From positions 1,984,001 to 2,048,000 of the forward strand of contig NC_013729.1 of assembly GCF_000024345.1 (NCBI RefSeq): 64,000 bases of DNA, written 5' to 3'. The position numbers and the translations under genes were made by a program. Origin of the DNA: Kribbella flavida DSM 17836. Lineage in GTDB: Bacteria; Actinomycetota; Actinomycetes; Propionibacteriales; Kribbellaceae. Under the pieces are notes generated by a model. That model did no database searches. It was not told where the DNA came from and was given only the letters and a program-made list of their open reading frames with translations. Of this stretch, positions 18,358 through 26,549 are shown in pieces. How positions within the stretch are numbered: the stretch's first letter is position 1; every line of letters starts with the position of its first letter.

Positions 18358-19488
18358 TCAGCCCGGCAGCACGGACTCCATCCGGCGCAGGATCTCGGTG
18401 AGCAGCTCGGTGCCGGTGCCGAAGTTCAGCCGGACGTGGTCGCGAGCCGCCGGGTCGTAGTCCTGACCGGGGCTCAGGGCAACCAACGCCTGGTCCCGGA
18501 AGACCGTCGCCGGGTCCGGACCGAGCCCGAGCCCGCCGCAGTCCAGCCAGGCCAGGTACGTCGCCTGCGGTGGTGACCAGGTGATCCCGGCCGGAAGCTT
18601 CTCGCCGATCAGGGTGCGGTTGCGGTCGAGCTGGTCGATCAGCGCGTCCAGCCACGGATCGCCCTCGGCGAACGCGGTCTCGGCCGCGATCACCCCGAGC
18701 AGGCCGACCTGCTCCGCGCCGTACGGCATCCGGCGTACGACGTCCTGGGCGCGGTCGGAGGCGGTGACGACCAAGGCCGTCTTCAGCCCGGCCAGGTTGA
18801 AAGCCTTGGAGGCCGAGGTCAGCGCGATCCCGCGCTCGCGGGCCGCCGGCGACACCTCCAGCCAGGGCACGTGCCGGGCGCCGGGCAGGACGAGCGGCGC
18901 ATGGATCTCGTCGGCCAGCACCCACGCGTCGTACTGCGCGCACAGCTCGGCGATCTGCTCCAGCTCCGCCCGCGGCAGGACCCGGCCGGTCGGGTTGTGC
19001 GGATTGGCCAGGATCAGCACCCGCAGGCCGTCGCGCAACTCGGCCGCCAGCCGGTCGAGGTCGAACGAGGCGTCGGCGCGCAGTGGAAGCCGACGGATCT
19101 CGAAGCCGGCAGCCGGCAGCTGCTCCAGGAACGGCGGGTACGCGGCGGTCGCGAAGCCGATCCGGCCGCCCGGCGCGAGCACCCGGCACAGCTCGACCAG
19201 CCCGACCATCACCTCGGGGACCAGTGCCAGCCGGTCGGGATCGACCCGCCAGCCGAGCCGGCGCTCGGCGAATCCGGTGAACGCCTCGCGCAACCGTGCA
19301 GTCACCTCGTGCGCGTAGCCGAGATCGCTGCGGGCGACGGCCTCGTGCAGCACGGACGCCACCGGCGGGGCCAGCTCGAAGTCCATCTCCGCGACGGTGG
19401 CGCCGATCGTCGCCGGGCCGAGGCCCGACCACTTCTCGCTGCGCCGCTGCCGCAGGACCTCGAGCCCGGGAACGAAGAGCTGAACCAT
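18358..19488 (-). CDS. MalY/PatB-type PLP-dependent C-S lyase/aminotransferase
   Basis: A 376-residue fold-type I pyridoxal-phosphate enzyme. The cofactor lysine lies in SASKAFNLAGLK, the Asp/Tyr context is in NPHNPTGR and VLADEIHAPL, and the C-terminal arginine is in HVRLNFGTG. These are typical of the PatB/MalY group, which cleaves cystathionine or other Cys-S-conjugates to pyruvate, ammonia and a thiol. It stands alone between convergent and divergent neighbours, so a pathway cannot be inferred. A transaminase role is an alternative. Confidence 0.88.
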   Translation of the reverse strand: MVQLFVPGLEVLRQRRSEKWSGLGPATIGATVAEMDFELAPPVASVLHEAVARSDLGYAHEVTARLREAFTGFAERRLGWRVDPDRLALVPEVMVGLVELCRVLAPGGRIGFATAAYPPFLEQLPAAGFEIRRLPLRADASFDLDRLAAELRDGLRVLILANPHNPTGRVLPRAELEQIAELCAQYDAWVLADEIHAPLVLPGARHVPWLEVSPAARERGIALTSASKAFNLAGLKTALVVTASDRAQDVVRRMPYGAEQVGLLGVIAAETAFAEGDPWLDALIDQLDRNRTLIGEKLPAGITWSPPQATYLAWLDCGGLGLGPDPATVFRDQALVALSPGQDYDPAARDHVRLNFGTGTELLTEILRRMESVLPG

Positions 19489-19648
19489 CCCGGCACCCTA
19501 ACGCCGCGACCGGTCCTGGCGCGGCGTTTCCCGGCGACACCCCGTTTCCCGGCGGCTCCCCCATAATGAGGGCTCCTGAGCTGGTGGGGCGGGTCAGGGA
19601 TGCACCGACGGACACACGGCAGCACTGCATTTCCGGGGAGGACCAGCG

Positions 19649-20338
19649 ATGACCGACGAGCTCGCGACCGGCGGCACGGCGGATCAGTTCGCCGAGCTCG
19701 CGCTCGAGCTGCACGCCTCCGACGGTGTCACCGAGACGATCGACACCGTGCTGGCGTTCGCGCTCGACGCCGTCGGCTGCGCCCAGGCCGGCGCCGCGCT
19801 GCTGAACCACGGCCGGCTCGAGATCGCCGCGGTCACCGACCCGGTGATCGAGCGGATCTACCGGTTCCAGCTCGACCGGGGCGAGGGACCGCTGATCGCC
19901 GCCCAGGAGCAGGGCAAGCCGGTCCGGATCCCCGACACCGCGCAGGACGACCGCTGGCCGGCCTGGGCCGCGATGGTCAGCACCGAAGGCCTGCGCAGCG
20001 TGCTGCAGCTGCCGCTGGTGATCAGCGGCCGGACCGTGGGCGTGCTCAGTCTGCACAGCACCAAGGCGGACGGGTTCGACGCCGACGACGAAGCGGTCGC
20101 GCACATCCTGGCCCGGCACGCGTCGGTGGCGGTGGCGGCCGCGCGGCAGCAGCAGACCCTGGTCGAGGCGGTCGACGCGCGCAAACTGATCGGTCAGGCG
20201 ATGGGCATCCTGATGGAGCGGTTCGCGGTCGACGCCGACCGGGCGTTCGCGATCCTGCGGCGGTACTCGCAGGACAACAACGTCAAGCTGCGCACGGTGG
20301 CCGAGGAGCTGATCCGGACCCGGCGGCTGCCCGGCTGA
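19649..20338 (+). CDS. GAF and ANTAR domain protein
   Basis: A 229-residue cytoplasmic protein. A GAF domain occupies about residues 15-165 and an ANTAR RNA-binding domain lies at about 170-222 (DARKLIGQAMGILMERF, AFAILRRYSQDNN). ANTAR domains bind paired hexaloop hairpins and cause antitermination; GAF domains bind small ligands or redox cofactors. It has a close paralogue at 53.0 kb. No ANTAR target hairpin is evident in its own leader. Confidence 0.93.
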   Translation: MTDELATGGTADQFAELALELHASDGVTETIDTVLAFALDAVGCAQAGAALLNHGRLEIAAVTDPVIERIYRFQLDRGEGPLIAAQEQGKPVRIPDTAQDDRWPAWAAMVSTEGLRSVLQLPLVISGRTVGVLSLHSTKADGFDADDEAVAHILARHASVAVAAARQQQTLVEAVDARKLIGQAMGILMERFAVDADRAFAILRRYSQDNNVKLRTVAEELIRTRRLPG

Positions 20339-20392
20339 GCCGTGCGGGCCGCGATCCCGGTGTCCGGTGGGCGCTGACTAAGGTGGGGCGTC

Positions 20393-21019
20393 ATGAGCTT
20401 CACCGGGTTCCCGGTCGCCGCGCTGGACTTCTACGACGACCTCGAGATGGACAACACCAAGACCTTCTGGACCGAGCACAAGCAGGTCTACGAGCAGGCC
20501 GTCCGGGCGCCGATGGCCGCGCTGCTGACCGCGCTCGAGCCGGAGTTCGGCCCGGCGAAGATCTTCCGCCCCCACCGCGACGTCCGGTTCGCCAAGGACA
20601 AAACGCCGTACAAGACGCACCAGGGCGCGTTCGTGCCGACCGGCCCGTCGACCGGCCGGTACGTCGAGCTGGCGGCGCCGGGCGTGCGGGTCGGCGCCGG
20701 GTTCTACGAGGCGGCCGCGGACCGGCTCGGCCGGATCCGGACCGCGATCGAGGAAGACCGGCGGGGCCGGCAGCTCGAACGGTTGCTGGCCGACCTGGTC
20801 GCAAGCGGCTGGACGGTCGGCGGCGACAAGCTGAAGACCACACCCCGCGGGTACGACGCCGACCACCCGCGCATCGATCTGCTCCGGCACAAGTCGCTGA
20901 CGGTCGGCCGCTCGTACGGGTTCGAGCCGGTGATCCACAGCGCGGAGCTGGTCGACCGGATCCGCGCCGACTGGCGAGCGGTCACCCCGCTGCTCGACTG
21001 GCTGGACGCCAACGGCTGA
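20393..21019 (+). CDS. DUF2461 domain-containing protein
   Basis: A 208-residue protein carrying the DUF2461/TIGR02453 pattern throughout. This includes DFYDDLEMDNTKTFWTEHK near the start, then KIFRPHRDVRFAKDKTPYKTH, YVELAAPGVRVGAGFYEA and the closing DWLDAN. Members are widespread single-domain proteins of unknown function. It follows the GAF-ANTAR gene by about 55 bp in the same direction but has its own ribosome site region. Confidence 0.88.
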   Translation: MSFTGFPVAALDFYDDLEMDNTKTFWTEHKQVYEQAVRAPMAALLTALEPEFGPAKIFRPHRDVRFAKDKTPYKTHQGAFVPTGPSTGRYVELAAPGVRVGAGFYEAAADRLGRIRTAIEEDRRGRQLERLLADLVASGWTVGGDKLKTTPRGYDADHPRIDLLRHKSLTVGRSYGFEPVIHSAELVDRIRADWRAVTPLLDWLDANG

Positions 21020-21032
21020 CCAGCCGGACCGG

Positions 21033-21899
21033 CTACAGGTCCTTCAGGATGTCCGCGATCAGGTCGCGGGTCTTGTTCGGCGGTGGAGCGGCGACGCAGA
21101 GCGCCTCCATCGTCGCCGTGTACTGGTCGAGGTCCTCGAGCTTGTCCAGGTACAGCGCGCTGGTCAGGTGCTCGATGTAGACGATGTCCGGCAGGTCCTG
21201 CTCGGGGAACCGCAGGATGCTGTACGCGCCGCCGGTCGCCGCGTGCCCACCGGCGGCGAACGGCATCACCTGCAGCGTCACGTTCGGCAGGTGGGTCGCC
21301 TCGATCAACGACTCCAGCTGGATCCGCATCGCCTTCACGCCGCCGATCGGCCGGCGCAGCGCCGACTCGTCGACGACCGCCCAGAGCCGGACCGGGTTCG
21401 GCCGGCTCAGGACTTCCTGGCGGCTGATCCGCAGCGAGACGCGCCGGTCGACCTCGTCGGCCGGGATCAGCCCGCGACCGAGCTGGACGACGGCCCGGAC
21501 GTACTCCTGGGTCTGCAGCAGACCGGGCACGAACTGCAGCTCGTAGGTACGGATCAGCTGAGCCGCGGCCTCGAGCCCGAGGTAGGAGTGGAACCAGCTG
21601 GGCAGTACGTCGCCGAAGCGGTGCCACCAGCCGGGGTTGTTCGCGTCCCGGGCGAGCGCGAGCAGCCGCTCGCGTTCCTCCTCGTCGTCCAGGCCGTAGA
21701 GCTGGAGCAGGTCGGCGACGTCGCGCTCCTTGAAGCCGACCCGGCCGAGCTCCATCCGGCTGACCTTGGACTCCGAGGAGCGGATCTCCCAGCCCGCGTC
21801 GGCCCGGGTGATGCCGGCCGCCTCACGCATCCGGCGCAGGTGTGCGCCGAGAATGATGCGAAGCGCTGTCGGCCCGCTCTGCGCGCCCGACTCCGTCAC
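21033..21899 (-). CDS. XRE family regulator with DUF5753 ligand domain
   Basis: A 288-residue actinobacterial regulator. The N-terminal helix-turn-helix (about residues 12-65: AHLRRMREAAGITRADAGWE, SSESKVSRMELGR) is followed by the DUF5753 domain (FVPGLLQTQEYVRA, LRISRQEVL, LQVMPFAAGGH). It belongs to the Scr1/WhiJ-like family that usually works with a DUF397 partner; one is encoded at 23.0 kb. I start it at GTG 21899 behind GGAGGTGGGA, since upstream residues are not family-like. Its DNA site may be the repeated element at 22175 and 23281. Confidence 0.88.
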   Translation of the reverse strand: MTESGAQSGPTALRIILGAHLRRMREAAGITRADAGWEIRSSESKVSRMELGRVGFKERDVADLLQLYGLDDEEERERLLALARDANNPGWWHRFGDVLPSWFHSYLGLEAAAQLIRTYELQFVPGLLQTQEYVRAVVQLGRGLIPADEVDRRVSLRISRQEVLSRPNPVRLWAVVDESALRRPIGGVKAMRIQLESLIEATHLPNVTLQVMPFAAGGHAATGGAYSILRFPEQDLPDIVYIEHLTSALYLDKLEDLDQYTATMEALCVAAPPPNKTRDLIADILKDL

Positions 21900-22345
21900 T
21901 CCCACCTCCGACGCCCCAGCTGCCGTTGTCTGCCCGACCCAAATCATCGCACGACGGCCGACTGTTCTGTCGATGGTGCGCGGGTGACGGGTCGGGGTCG
22001 TGATCGACGCCACTACCCAGCGTGAGAACGGCAGGCTCGCTCGGATTTCTGGAGCGCCGGTTTGTCAGGACATTATCGCGCCACGATCGGCCGCCCGAAC
22101 GGGCCGCCGAAGGCTGCCGGGAGCCGATCTGAGCGTGGAAAGGCCCGTCAGGAGGTCACAAACGTAAAACGTGCGAATGCACGTGCATCGGGCGCTTGCA
22201 TTCGCAGCGTGCCGACGCCATGATTGCTTCATGCACAGAAGGTGAGCTGAATCTCGCGTCAAGTGACATCGCGTGATTCGGCAGGCCGGTCCAAAGCCCC
22301 GCCGGCAGTCCGCTGCCGGCATGACTGGTTGGGGAACCCGAGTCG
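21900..22345. other. Intergenic regulatory region of the XRE/DUF397 patch
   Basis: About 450 bp without a credible gene. It holds the first copy of a shared 30-bp element (22175-22206), otherwise no clear hairpin or repeat. It is slightly less GC-rich than neighbouring coding DNA. Confidence 0.5.
22175..22206. repeat. Shared regulatory element, copy 1
   Basis: Contains the palindrome ATGCACGTGCAT followed by GGGCGCTTGCATTCGCA. The same arrangement occurs at 23281-23313 upstream of the DUF397 gene. This is a probable binding site for a regulator of this locus. Confidence 0.65.
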
Positions 22346-22537
22346 ATGAGCAACCACGACGCCGAGCCCGTCGAGCACCGCGCCACTCGCGGCGACCGTG
22401 CCCCCGGCGAGCTGACCGAGCGGGAGATCCAGGATCTGGTCGCGCGCTGCCCCGAGCAGCAGCGATGGGCCTTCGAGGGCTGGCTGCGCGGCGTCCGTCA
22501 CCTCGACGGCGACCCGATCGTGAGCCTCACTCCATGA
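22346..22537 (+). CDS. Small hydrophilic hypothetical protein
   Basis: A 63-residue protein with a charged N-terminus and a compact helical C-terminal part (ELTEREIQDLVARCPEQQ, WAFEGWLRGVRHLDG). I do not recognise a family. It lies between the two copies of the shared element and 26 bp before another tiny gene, forming a likely two-gene unit that may be controlled by the XRE regulator. Confidence 0.5.
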   Translation: MSNHDAEPVEHRATRGDRAPGELTEREIQDLVARCPEQQRWAFEGWLRGVRHLDGDPIVSLTP

Positions 22538-22563
22538 ACACCGATCGAGCAGGAGGCCGGAAA

Positions 22564-22755
22564 ATGGTGCGGATCTGGTTGGGCGACCACCTGATCGCCG
22601 AGTACGTCGCGGAGCCCGATCGGGCGTCGCGGTACCAGCGGGTGATGACGCCCAAGTTCACCGGGCTGCGCATCACGGTGGACAACGCCGCTGGGCCCGG
22701 TAGTGCGTCGGAGCTCCCGCGCAGCGAGCAGCTGTGGCCGCTCACCGTGCAGTAG
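22564..22755 (+). CDS. Small hypothetical protein
   Basis: A 63-residue protein beginning MVRIWLGDHLIAEYVAEPD, mostly beta-strand in character. The start at 22564 is supported by AGGAGG eight bases upstream; an earlier ATG at 22534 would add ten residues. No family is recognised. Two strong terminator-like hairpins follow within 250 bp, so it closes the small unit begun at 22346. Confidence 0.5.
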   Translation: MVRIWLGDHLIAEYVAEPDRASRYQRVMTPKFTGLRITVDNAAGPGSASELPRSEQLWPLTVQ

Positions 22756-22863
22756 AGCAGGACAAAGCAGTACTCAGCATCCTCTGATCAACCGCTACGG
22801 ACCAGTGATCGGGTCCGCCGGCGGTGCACCACCGCTCCGGTGAACTACCGGAGCGTCTGCTGG

Positions 22864-22932
22864 AAGGCCGTCCTCCTCCTCAAGGGGACGGCTGGGCAAA
22901 AGGCCGTCCTCCTCCTCAAGGGACGGCCTTTT
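22864..22932 (+). terminator. Duplicated terminator hairpins
   Basis: Two near-identical 29-bp units (AAGGCCGTCCTCCTCCTCAA...) occur at 22864-22892 and 22900-22928. The second forms a perfect 12-bp stem, AAAAGGCCGTCC (22898-22909) with GGACGGCCTTTT (22921-22932), ending in TTTT, an intrinsic terminator. The first copy forms only a partial stem. Confidence 0.75.
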
Positions 22933-22957
22933 GTCATGTCCGGCCCCTGCAGACGAG

Positions 22958-22997
22958 AAGAGGCCCCCTCACCGCTCGCCCGGTGAGGGGGCCTCTT
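22958..22997. terminator. Bidirectional 17-bp stem terminator
   Basis: AAGAGGCCCCCTCACCG (22958-22974) pairs perfectly with CGGTGAGGGGGCCTCTT (22981-22997) around a 6-nt loop. It separates the plus-strand small genes from the minus-strand DUF397 gene. Confidence 0.8.
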
Positions 22998-23018
22998 GCT
23001 CTGGTACCCGGATGTGGG

Positions 23019-23252
23019 TCAGGCGAGGTCGTCGAACTCCCCGTCGTGAACGCCGCCGAGAAACGCCTCGATCTCGGCCTGGGTGAAGACGAGAGCCGGA
23101 CCGTCGGTGTGACGCGAGTTCCGCATCGCCACGCCGCCGCCCGGAAGCTTCGCCACCTCTACGCAGTTGCCGTTGGGGCCACTCCGCTGACTCTTCCGCC
23201 AGGTCAGCTCGCTCATCGCGTCGCCGGGCATGCCGTTGTAGACAGCAGTCAT
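23019..23252 (-). CDS. DUF397 domain-containing protein
   Basis: A 77-residue protein with the DUF397 core WRKSQRSGPNGNCVEVA, then VAMRNSRHTDGPALVFTQAEIEAFL. DUF397 proteins are small partners of XRE-DUF5753 regulators in actinobacteria and act in development or antibiotic control, for example BldB-type and toxin-antitoxin-like pairs. The start at 23252 follows GGAAGGTG. The repeated element at 23281 lies about 30 bp upstream, in position to act as operator. Confidence 0.88.
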   Translation of the reverse strand: MTAVYNGMPGDAMSELTWRKSQRSGPNGNCVEVAKLPGGGVAMRNSRHTDGPALVFTQAEIEAFLGGVHDGEFDDLA

Positions 23253-23280
23253 CAGCTGCACCTTCCGTACGTCTTTGGCA

Positions 23281-23313
23281 TATGCACGTGCATTTGGGCT
23301 TGCATTTGCATCG
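23281..23313. repeat. Shared regulatory element, copy 2
   Basis: Contains ATGCACGTGCAT followed by TTGGGCTTGCATTTGCA, matching copy 1 at 22175 with a 1-bp gap and three or four substitutions. It is located directly upstream of the DUF397 gene. Confidence 0.7.
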
Positions 23314-23638
23314 TACACGGTTGAGGGCCACGTGTCCGGTCCACTACGGAACGTGCTGAGCGCTCGGCGCGTCGCGGCTCGAAGATGGCGTTCGGTGACG
23401 GTTTCGCGCCCCCGCCGCGGCGGTGGTTGACCTGCCTCCGGGGCGGGCATAGTCCGAGCGGGCGCCGGCCACGGCGTTCTGCGGGCGCAAGGCCGGAACG
23501 CCTTGGTCAGTTGAGAAATCAGGCTTTTCGGATCGGCTCCGTCGGCCGTCGCCGAGCGGGGTGATCCACCCGTCGACTGGTACGGAAATGCACTACAGTG
23601 GCGACCCTTGAATCCCCCACACCACGAAGGTTTGCGCG
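23314..23638. other. Intergenic region before the methyltransferase
   Basis: About 325 bp with no supported gene. Presumed promoters of the DUF397 gene (minus) and the methyltransferase (plus) are here. I see no strong secondary structure. Confidence 0.35.
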
Positions 23639-24466
23639 ATGGCGACTCCCGACGGTCCGGAGGCGACTCCGGAGTTCGACACCACTCAACCGACCATCGC
23701 GCGCGTGTACGACGCGCTGCTCGGCGGCAAGGACAACTTCGCCGCCGACCGCGAAGGGGCGGCCACCTACCTGAAGTACGTACCCGACGCCGGTCGCTGC
23801 GCGATCGACAACCGGGCCGCCCTGGTGCGGGGCGTGCAGTACCTGGCCCGGGAGGCGGGCATCGACCAGTTCCTCGACATCGGCAGCGGGCTGCCGACCC
23901 AGAAGAACACCCACCAGGCGGCGCAGGAGATCAACCCCGACGCCAAGGTGGTCTACGTCGACATCGACCCGATCGTGCTCGCGCACGGCCGGGCGCTGCT
24001 CGCGACCAACAAGTCGACCATCGTGGTCACCGCCGACCTGCGCAAGCCGCAGGAGATCCTGGCGAACGAGGAGATCCGCGCGCTGCTGGACTTCAGCCGC
24101 CCGGTCGCGCTGATGATCGTCGGTATCCACATGCACTTCCATGACGACGAGTTGCCGGACGAGTGGGTCCGCACGCTGATGGACGCGATGGTGCCGGGCA
24201 GCTACCTGTTCATCACCGACTTCGTCGACACCGGTGACCCGCTGCAGAAGTCGATGGAGCAGGCCGGCCTGGAGAGTTTGGGCAACGGCTGGATCCGGAC
24301 CCCGGAGCGCATCGAGCAGCACTTCCTGGGCATGCCACTGGTTCCGCCCGGCCTGGACTTCCTCGAGCGCTGGAACCCGGCCGACCCCGACGCCGACGTC
24401 CCGGACGCCGACGAACTGCTGCCGTACCAGCGCATCCTGATGGCCGGCATCGCCAAGAAGGTCTGA
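23639..24466 (+). CDS. SAM-dependent methyltransferase, Methyltransf_19 (DUF574) type
   Basis: A 275-residue protein with the actinobacterial family pattern TTQPTIARVYDALLGGKDNF near the N-terminus, the SAM-binding strand FLDIGSGLPTQKNTH, VVYVDIDPIVLAHGRALL and VALMIVGIHMHF. This family is hugely expanded in Streptomyces-like genomes and often sits beside XRE/DUF397 genes, as here. Substrates are generally unknown. The stop codon lies inside the first unit of a 26-bp tandem repeat. Confidence 0.93.
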   Translation: MATPDGPEATPEFDTTQPTIARVYDALLGGKDNFAADREGAATYLKYVPDAGRCAIDNRAALVRGVQYLAREAGIDQFLDIGSGLPTQKNTHQAAQEINPDAKVVYVDIDPIVLAHGRALLATNKSTIVVTADLRKPQEILANEEIRALLDFSRPVALMIVGIHMHFHDDELPDEWVRTLMDAMVPGSYLFITDFVDTGDPLQKSMEQAGLESLGNGWIRTPERIEQHFLGMPLVPPGLDFLERWNPADPDADVPDADELLPYQRILMAGIAKKV

Positions 24467-24508
24467 CCCCGTAGTACACACCGAAGGTCTGACCCCGTAG
24501 TGCCCACC
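24457..24508. repeat. 26-bp tandem duplication at the methyltransferase 3' end
   Basis: Two adjacent copies of GAAGGTCTGACCCCGTAGT followed by A/G-C-A/C-CACC (24457-24482 and 24483-24508) with two mismatches. The first copy includes the gene's last codons and stop. Confidence 0.8.
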
Positions 24509-24543
24509 GAAGGCGCGCGTCCCGTCCGGGCCGCGCGCCTTCG
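24508..24543 (+). terminator. Terminator hairpin after the methyltransferase
   Basis: CGAAGGCGCGCG (24508-24519) pairs with CGCGCGCCTTCG (24532-24543), a 12-bp perfect stem with a 12-nt loop, directly after the tandem repeat. Confidence 0.65.
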
Positions 24544-24590
24544 TGCATCCACCCCCCCACGACCCGCCCGCCCCCGCCCACCCCGCGCCG

Positions 24591-24681
24591 CCATTTGCGG
24601 GGATAACCGTGCACTTCGTGGGTCCACCGGTCGTCATCGCCCGGGAGAACCCACAACGTGCGCGGTTAGCCCCGCAAATGG
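24591..24681. repeat. 91-bp imperfect palindromic element
   Basis: Left arm CCATTTGCGGGGATAACCGT (continuing to 24623) matches the reverse complement of the right arm (24649-24681) at 29 of 33 positions. The spacer is 25 bp and the region is otherwise C-rich and non-coding. The arms could fold as one long hairpin. Such size and form fit a small palindromic mobile repeat. Confidence 0.7.
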
Positions 24682-24738
24682 GGCGGGGGAGGGGGCGGGT
24701 CGGGTGGGGCGGGGTGGGTGAGGTGGGGTCGGGTGGGG

Positions 24739-25173
24739 TCAGGTCTGGCGCTGTACCAGGAGGGCCAGGCGGCGGAGGGTTTCGGTGTTGCGCAGCGACA
24801 GGATCGGGTCGAGCGCCGCTTGCGGGACCATGGCGGCCGGTCCCTTCACCGCCTTTTCCCGCATCACCAGGTGACACTGGCCGCCGCGGTCGGTGGCGAC
24901 GAACTCCACCTGCCCCTCGCCGGTGGGCCAGGCGCGCACGCGCAGCTGCAGGAAGCGGTTCGGCTCGTACTGCTCGACCGTGGTGGTGTCGTTGATGAGC
25001 GCCGGCCACACGCCGACCGAGTGGTGAATTCTGTGGCCGGGCTGCGGCCAGCCTGGTTCGACGGCTCGGACCCGGGAGGCGCCGACCACCCAGGCGGCGT
25101 ACGTCCAGCCGTCGGTGAGGACGTCGAAGACGTCGGGAACGGGGGCCTGGATCAGACGTTCGTTCTCGCTCAT
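24739..25173 (-). CDS. SRPBCC (START-like) family protein
   Basis: A 144-residue protein with the polyketide-cyclase/START-like fold pattern. It has ERLIQAPVPDVFDVLTDGWTYAAWVVG at the N-terminus (the helix-grip entrance), EPGWPQPGHRIHH, then the C-terminal helix ETLRRLALLV. Family members bind hydrophobic ligands; no ligand can be predicted. ATG 25173 gives the usual family start. It diverges from the Hsp20 gene. Confidence 0.82.
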   Translation of the reverse strand: MSENERLIQAPVPDVFDVLTDGWTYAAWVVGASRVRAVEPGWPQPGHRIHHSVGVWPALINDTTTVEQYEPNRFLQLRVRAWPTGEGQVEFVATDRGGQCHLVMREKAVKGPAAMVPQAALDPILSLRNTETLRRLALLVQRQT

Positions 25174-25308
25174 GAGGGCTCTGTACCCACCCGGGATGCA
25201 CAACGTCAACGAAGTGACGACTAGAATCTTGTCATCGATCCGTTGACATGCTACATCTGAGGGTGCGTGTTGACACTGACCGGCAAGCGATCTTCTGGAG
25301 GTGGAACG

Positions 25309-25743
25309 ATGTTGATGCGCACCGACCCGTTCCGTGAGTTCGACCGGCTGGCCCAGCAGGTCGCAGGAGCCACCGCGGGAACGTGGTCACGGCCGAACCC
25401 GATGCCGATGGACGCCTACCGGCACGGCGAGGAGTTCGTGCTGCTGTTCGACCTGCCCGGCGTCGAGGCGGACGCGATCGACCTGGACGTCGAGCGCAAC
25501 GTGCTGACCGTCCGGGCCGAGCGGCGACCGGCCCCGGTGCCCGAGGGGGTCGAGCTGCAGGTGGGCGAGCGGCCGCTCGGCGTGTTCTCCCGGCAGCTCG
25601 TGCTGGGCGACAACCTCGACGCCGACGGCATCCAGGCCCGCTACGACAACGGCGTGCTGACGGTGCGGATTCCGGTCGCCGCCCAGGCCAAGCCGCGCAA
25701 GATCACCGTGAACGGCGGGACCAGCCAGCAGATCGACGCCTGA
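25309..25743 (+). CDS. Hsp20/alpha-crystallin family small heat-shock protein
   Basis: A 144-residue ATP-independent chaperone that holds unfolding proteins. The alpha-crystallin domain (about residues 35-135) includes [41 protein letters not shown] and the closing [10 protein letters not shown] strand. The C-terminal IxI-like motif is weak. The ATG at 25309 follows TGGAGGTGGAACG. It is followed after 52 bp by an HSP18 regulator-type gene, the usual actinobacterial pairing. Confidence 0.93.
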   Translation: MLMRTDPFREFDRLAQQVAGATAGTWSRPNPMPMDAYRHGEEFVLLFDLPGVEADAIDLDVERNVLTVRAERRPAPVPEGVELQVGERPLGVFSRQLVLGDNLDADGIQARYDNGVLTVRIPVAAQAKPRKITVNGGTSQQIDA

Positions 25744-25795
25744 CCACCCGCCGGCCGCCGTCGCGGTGGCCGGCGGATACAGAGCAAGGAGAGCC

Positions 25796-26515
25796 ATGCC
25801 GCAGCCGACCGGCGACATCACCGTCGCCCCCTCCGATCCGACGGAGGTGCTCGCCCAGCTCGTCGGCATTCTCGACCACTTGGCGGACAGCCCCGGAACC
25901 GGCGGTCCCGAGCCCAGCAGTACGGCGAACGGCAATCTGGCGAACGGCAGTACGGCGAACGGGTCCGGGCCGGCGGTCGAGGTCGAGGACCTGCTGGCGG
26001 CGCTGGACGGACTGCGGTGGTTGCGGGAGCAGGTGGCCGGCTGGGAGCCGCGGCTGATCGAGGCCGCGCGCGCGGCGGGCGCCAGCTGGAACCAGTTGGC
26101 GCCGGTGCTGGGTGTCGCCAGCCGGCAGGCGGCCGAGCGGCGCTACCTGAGGCTCAGCCCGAACACCTCCGACCCGACGATGACCGGGGAACAGCGGGTC
26201 CAGGCGGCTCGTGACCGGCGGGCCAGCGACCGCGCGGTGGTCGAGTGGGCCCGCACCAACGCGGCCGACCTGCGCCGGCTGGCCGGTCAGGTGACCGCGC
26301 TCGACGGCCTGGACAGCAAGGCCCAGGCCAGCGTCGACCGGCTGCACGACGCGCTCGGCGCCGACGACTCGGCGGCGCTGCTCGCGCCCCTGGCGGAGGC
26401 GGGACCGCGGCTGGTCCGCGACCATCCGACGCTCGCCGACCGCATCTCCGAGGTCGGCGACCAGGCCGACCAGGTCCGCCGCGAGGCCCCGCGGCGCTCA
26501 GGGCGTGGTGCGTGA
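25796..26515 (+). CDS. HSP18-type transcriptional regulator
   Basis: A 239-residue protein. The centre carries a helix-turn-helix-like stretch, AARAAGASWNQLAPVLGVASRQAAERRYLRL (about 82-112). It is preceded by a low-complexity Asn-Gly linker with repeats of the type ANGNLANGSTANGSG. The C-terminal half is helical and acidic/basic. It matches the family annotated as HSP18 transcriptional regulators, which follow hsp20 genes and probably control them. The start at 25796 has AAGGAGA upstream. Confidence 0.8.
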   Translation: MPQPTGDITVAPSDPTEVLAQLVGILDHLADSPGTGGPEPSSTANGNLANGSTANGSGPAVEVEDLLAALDGLRWLREQVAGWEPRLIEAARAAGASWNQLAPVLGVASRQAAERRYLRLSPNTSDPTMTGEQRVQAARDRRASDRAVVEWARTNAADLRRLAGQVTALDGLDSKAQASVDRLHDALGADDSAALLAPLAEAGPRLVRDHPTLADRISEVGDQADQVRREAPRRSGRGA

Positions 26516-26549
26516 CCACACCCCCAGTACACGAGGAGGATCGCCCCCG

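Noticed and set aside
22824..23324. A 166-codon plus-strand frame in the DUF397 area
   Set aside because: It crosses two strong terminator hairpins and is antisense to the DUF397 gene, so it is not a gene.
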